This document shows positions 59,765-64,000 of a stretch of 64,000 nucleotides of DNA, piece by piece (positions within the stretch are counted from its first letter, which is position 1; every line of letters begins with the position of its first letter). Source of the stretch: Eleginops maclovinus (lineage: Eukaryota; Chordata; Actinopteri; Perciformes; Eleginopidae); NCBI RefSeq assembly GCF_036324505.1, contig NC_086352.1, forward strand, positions 5,319,001 to 5,383,000. The letters run 5' to 3'. The notes below the pieces were generated by a model. The model was given only the letters and a program-made list of their open reading frames with translations, searched no databases and was not told the DNA's origin. Made by a program: the position numbers and the translations under genes.

Positions 59765-60475
59765 CCAGACACTGCAGAGCTACTGATGCTAACATGCTAC
59801 AGAACCACTGGTGCTAACACGCTAGAGAGCTGCTGATGCTAACGCGCTACAGAGCAACTGATGCTAACACGCTACAGAGCTGCTGCTGCTAAAACACTAC
59901 AGAGCTGCAGATGCTAAAACACTACAGAGCTGCTGATGCTAACACGCTACAGAGCTGCTGATGCTAACACACTGCAGAGCTACTGATGCTAACACGCTAC
60001 AGAGCTGCTGCTGCTAAAACACTACAGAGCTGCAGATGCTAAAACACTACAGAGCTGCTGATGCTAACATGCTACAGAGCTGCTGATGCTAACACACTGC
60101 AGAGCTACTGATGCTAACATGCTACAGAGCTACTGATGCTAACACGCTACAGAGCTGCTGATGCTAACACACTGCAGAGCTACTGAAGCTAACACGCTAC
60201 AGAGCTACTGATGCTAACATGCTACAGAGCTACTGATGCTACAAAGCTGATAATGCTAACACGCTACAGAGCTGCTGATGCTAACACATTGCAGAGTTAC
60301 TGATGCTAACACGCTACGGAGCTAACAAGCTACAGAGCTAACACACTACAGAGCTACTGATGCTAACATGCTACAGAGCTACTGATGCTACACACTACAG
60401 AGCTACTGATGCTACACACTACAGAGCTACTGATGCTACACACTACAGAGCTACTGATGCTAACACACTGCAGAA
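59765..60475. repeat. 25-bp minisatellite
   Basis: Units ACAGAGCTGCTGATGCTAAC then ACGCT, with CTACTG, CTGCAG, AAAACACT and ACACTG variants. The series with CTGCTGCTAAAACACT then CTGCAGATGCTAAAACACT occurs at about 59,880 and 60,005, 125 bp apart (five units). The right end shifts to 24-bp units (THYRATDA frame). Confidence 0.95.
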
Positions 60476-60569
60476 AGAAGAATTGGGGATAATTGCAGAG
60501 TTTCAGGTGGAACACCTCCTGAAGACGAAGACATTTACCGGCCTCAGCTTTGACCTGACCTGGTCTTGG

Positions 60570-60570
<1 letters not shown>

Positions 60571-60606
<36 letters not shown>
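60571..60606. repeat. (TG)n microsatellite
   Basis: 18 TG repeats. Confidence 0.96.
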
Positions 60607-60607
<1 letters not shown>

Positions 60608-61275
60608 TAGGTGGCTGTCACAGTCCAGCGCTCAGGGATCAGTCTGACAGGTCATTAACCTGACGGAGTCAGAGCACCAGCAAAAGGTCAGGGAAAGGTC
60701 AGATTCATACACCGGCTTATCTGACTGACACGAGTCCACCGTTTGTTATCAAGCCAAAATCTCCAGACAAACACATAACTCTCCCCCTCCCCCTGTTCTT
60801 CCTCCTCTTCTTCTTCTTTTGTGTCCCTTTGGGCCCCGGGCTTCAGGAGACTAAATGTCAGAGAAGTGGCTTGTTGACAGGAGGTCAGCGGATCACGTCT
60901 CGACACCAGAGGGGAAATGATTCACAGGACGACAGGATGGTGTAATGGCCTCCTTAAACTGCTGCACTCAACAAGAGAAGGAAATAAACACTGAGGAAGA
61001 TTAACCCTCTTCTCTTGCGGATGTTCAAAATACTTAAGGCTGGTAAACACTTTCCACAGTCCAATTTTTACAAAGATCAAAACGTCTTCCAATAGAAACA
61101 TGCTGCAGCTTCAGAGAGGATGCAGATATAGAAACACAAATCAGAACTCCTGCAGGAACATCTGCAGCAGCTCTTCAACACATGCAGCATCTAGAGAACA
61201 TTCAGCAGAGGAAACATGAGCAGTTTACTAAAAGCTGCAGAAACCAAACGCTGCAAGAAGCTCCAACACAACGGA
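60607..61275. other. no recognised feature
   Basis: Unique-looking sequence. Confidence 0.4.
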
Positions 61276-61279
61276 AACC

Positions 61280-62050
61280 AGGGGACACTAAAGAGAGACG
61301 CACACAGCTGGAGACCAGGGGACACTCAAGAGAGACGCACACAGCTGGACACCAGGGGACACTAAAGAGAGACGCACACAGCTGGAGACCAGGGGACACT
61401 AAAGAGAGACACACACAGCTCGAGACCAGGGGACACTTAAGAGAGACGCACCCAGCTGGAGACCAGGGGACACTAAAGAGAGATGCACACAACTGGAGAC
61501 CAGTGGACACTAAAGAGAGACGCACACAGCTGGAGACCGGGGGACACTAAAGAGAGACGCACACAGCTGGAGACCAGGGGACACTAAAGAGAGACGCACA
61601 CAGCTGGAGACCGGGGGACATTAAAGAGAGACGCACACAGCTGGAGACCAGGGGACACTAAAGAGAGACGCACACAGCTGGAGACCAGGGGACACTAAAG
61701 AGACGCACACAGCTGGAGACCAGGGGACACTAAAGAGAGATGCACACAGCTGGAGACCAGGGGACACTAAAGAGAGACGCGCACAGCTGGAGACCAGGGG
61801 ACACTTAAGAGAGACGCACACAGCTGGAGACCTGGGGACACTAAAGAGAGACGCACACAGCTGGAGACCAGGGGACACTGAAGAGAGACGCACACAGCTG
61901 GAGACCAGGGGACACTAAAGAGAGACGCACACAGCTGGAGACCAGGGGACACTAAAGAGAGAAGCACACAGCTGGAGACCAGGGGACACTAAAGAGAGAC
62001 GCACACAGCTGGAGACCAGGGGACACTAAAGAGAGACGCACACAGCTGGA
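61280..62050. repeat. 37-bp minisatellite, about 21 units
   Basis: Units of AGAGAGACGCACACAGCTGG then AGACCAGGGGACACTAA. A period of 37 bp is not a multiple of three, so all three frames cycle and the open frames on either strand are artefacts. One unit near 61,698 lacks four bases. Confidence 0.97.
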
Positions 62051-62414
62051 GTCAAAAAGTCCGCCCTACATTGTTGTGTACCCCTGTGTACAAATTCGTC
62101 TCGGTACAATAGTACTATTAGCTTCCATAGCTTGTCAGTGACAGTCTATTTGATTTGCAGGTACACATATTGTCCCCACTTAAAAATTGCAGTATACCTG
62201 GCTAGACTCCACAGGTTCAAATAAACTTTTAGACATATCTTATGTTTTATACCTAGCTAGGATGTTCAGCATACATGGGAAAGCAAACTATACTACACCA
62301 CTGGTTGCTATCAGTGAAAACACAGTAGTAACTTCAGCAAGATGGCGCCGAGGATGGCTGCCGTGTCTCGAGCTCCTCAACAACTCCACATCTTAGTGTT
62401 TTTATTGTTTTACT

Positions 62415-63386
62415 TTGTTGGTTGTTTTTAACTTTTTTTGCAACATGCAAACCGCCCAAGCGAGCCCTATCATCCAATATGATAGAGAACAACTTTTACA
62501 CATCAGGTCGCTGGTGGACAGCAATAATCCACGACGACCTGCAAACAATGGAGAGTCTCCGTGTTTACCTGCTGGAGCTCTACCTGTGGAGCGCAGGAGG
62601 AAGAGACCACGAGGTTCCCGGGCCGGGGTCCTGGTCAGGCTGAGGAACGTGAAAACAGGCCTCCTCTACCGAGTTTACTTCTGGCAAATGTCCAATCCCT
62701 GGATAATAAGCTGGACGAAACTCCGTAGCAGGGTGGCATTTCAACGGGACATTAAGACCTGTAATGTTTTGGTTTTCACGGAGACTTGGCTCGACCCCCA
62801 CGATACCGGACGCCGCCATTGCTCCACACGGATTCTCCATTCATCGCCAGGACCGGACAATAAACTCAGGGAAGAGCAAGGGAGGAGGTGTCTGCTTCAT
62901 GATCAACAACAACTGGTGCTCAGATGTGGAGATCATTTCTTCGGACTGTTCTCCCAGCCTAGAGCACATCATGATCGGATGCCGGCCTTTTTATCTGCCG
63001 AGGGAGTTCACATCTGTTGTTCTAACAGCAGTGTATGTTCCGCCGCACGCTGACAACAACACAGCGCTGGAGGAGCTGTATGGGATTATCGACAGGACAG
63101 AGACTTCTCGGCCAGAGGCGCATTTATTGTGGCCGGGGATTTTAACAGAGCCAACATGAAGAAAGTCCTGCCGAAATACTATCAGCACGTCAGCTGCCCC
63201 ACGCGCGGTGGAAATACACTGGACCATGTTTACACTCCTTTCCGGCATGGATATAAAGCCCTCCCCCGCCCCCCCCCTTCGGCAAGTCAGACCACATATC
63301 TCTTCTTCTGCTCCCTGTTTACCGGCAGAGACTGAAGAGGGACCGACCTGTGACAAGGACAGTGCAGCGTTGGTCGAGCAGTCTGA
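62415..63386 (+). pseudogene. LINE endonuclease region, frameshifted
   Basis: This is the apurinic-type endonuclease half of LINE ORF2, the part that nicks the target DNA. Landmarks fall in different frames. YDREQLLHIRS and VLVFTETWLD are in the frame of 62,415. GFSIHRQDRT, GGGVCFMINN, CRPFYLPREF and LTAVYVPPHAD are in the frame of 62,764. VAGDF-like residues, then TRGGNTLDHVYTP, are back in the first frame near 63,129-63,240. The stretch around 62,660-62,710, where LANV-type residues are expected, is also displaced. At least three frame changes and a stop at 63,384 show this half is dead. Confidence 0.8.
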
Positions 63387-64000
63387 CTCTGCTCTCGCCA
63401 CTGCTTTGGCATCACGGAGTGGTGTGTGTTTGAGGAGGACGATATAAACACACACACTGACGCGGTCATTTGCTACATCGGCAAATGCATCGATGACGTC
63501 GTGCCGCGGATTACTGTACGGACATTCCCAAATGAGAAGCCCTGGATAAACGGCGAGGTCCGAGCTAAACTTAAAGCACGGGCCATCGCGCACAGCGGCG
63601 GTGATTTGGATGAGTACAGGAATTCCAGGTATGCACTCCGGAGAGCTATTAGCAGTGCGAAAAGACAATACAGGGACAAGGTGGAGTCGAACTACAAGGG
63701 CTCCAACGCCAGAAATATGTGGTCTGGACTAAAAACAATAACAGACTACAAAAGGACAACGAGTGGTGCTGAGGAAGTGTCTGCATCTCTCCCAGATGAA
63801 CTGAACACATTTTATGCACGCTTTGAGAAGCCCCCGGCTGTGGAGGCACCAAAGGCCCAGGATCCCTGCTCACTGGTTTTAACCAGTGCAGATGTGTGTA
63901 GATCTCTGAAAAGAATCAACGCACACAGAGCTCCAGGACCTGATGGCATCCCTGGCCGTGCTCTCAAGGTGTGTGCAGTTCAGCTGGCAGATGTGTTCAC
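63387..64000 (+). CDS. LINE reverse transcriptase N-terminal part (partial)
   Basis: Open for about 204 codons from the stop at 63,384 to the window edge. It includes TEWCVFEEDD, FPNEKPWINGEV (the conserved linker between endonuclease and polymerase), [26 protein letters not shown], and [15 protein letters not shown], the first reverse transcriptase motif. The catalytic FADD box would lie beyond the window. There is no start codon of its own; it is the continuation of a longer ORF2 whose upstream part is frameshifted. Confidence 0.85.

Larger units (their letters stand above)
62338..64000 (+). mobile_element. LINE (CR1/L2/Rex-type), copy 2, runs off the window
   Basis: The element appears to start at about 62,338 with AAGATGGCGCCGAGGATGG, a YY1-like AAGATGGCG start of the kind found at LINE 5' ends. 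It continues through an endonuclease region into the reverse transcriptase. From 63,785 it matches copy 1 at 34,197 and leftward, about 94% identical by eye. It keeps the 5' half that copy 1 lost, so together the two copies show nearly the whole element. Its 3' part lies outside the window. Confidence 0.85.

Noticed and set aside
61182..61550. TQLETRGH-type repeat protein
   Set aside because: The 37-bp period cycles through all frames, so the peptide periodicity is an artefact.
62991..63668. 225-codon minus-strand frame
   Set aside because: Antisense shadow of the LINE at 62.3 kb; no independent motif.

Overview
The window reads as repeat-dominated nuclear DNA from a ray-finned fish, most likely a percomorph teleost. 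The evidence is a LINE family with a teleost-style reverse transcriptase in two copies, an L2-like LINE remnant, a tRNA-headed SINE, a Tc1/mariner transposase end, hAT-like miniature elements, LTR pairs and very frequent (CA)n/(TG)n tracts. I found no convincing exon of a host gene, no rRNA, no intact tRNA and no CRISPR or prokaryotic feature. The only recognisable protein-coding sequence belongs to transposable elements. Most long open frames elsewhere are by-products of tandem repeats.

Layout. 1-4592 is one 13-bp satellite. 4593-13,990 holds a LINE-type 3' tail, a SINE, dispersed repeats, a Tc1/mariner 3' remnant, a complete 542-bp DNA transposon with target-site duplication (12,311-12,852) and several microsatellites. 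13,990-18,180 holds two arrays of a 72-bp satellite facing opposite ways, with an L2-like LINE remnant between them. 19,166-21,143 holds a 66-bp hAT-like element and a 23/25-bp minisatellite. 26,395-27,825 is a 13-bp minisatellite abutting a 15/12-bp minisatellite. 28,440-29,447 is a third 72-bp array split by a TA-flanked inverted-repeat element. 29,645-30,226 and 47,590-47,986 are two copies of one LTR-like sequence. 32,317-34,197 is a 5'-truncated LINE on the minus strand with an open reverse transcriptase frame. 38,776-39,802 is a 57-bp minisatellite. 42,002-42,945 and 53,764-55,030 are the fourth and fifth 72-bp arrays. 45,821-46,228 is a 40-bp minisatellite that runs into a dispersed element. 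59,765-60,475 (25 bp) and 61,280-62,050 (37 bp) are further minisatellites. 62,338-64,000 is the 5' part of a second copy of the same LINE, continuing beyond the window.

The elements do not form a pathway; the story is structural. Tandem repeats make up roughly 14 kb, more than a fifth of the window, and most arrays show nested higher-order periods. Several arrays seem to have grown from pieces of transposable elements. The two observations most worth following up are the 72-bp satellite, whose unit carries E-box-, CRE- and TATA-like strings and occurs in five arrays in both orientations, and a set of six perfect or near-perfect short hairpins (13-17 bp stems, 2-12 nt loops) too exact to be chance. 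No previously undescribed enzymatic or defence system was found.
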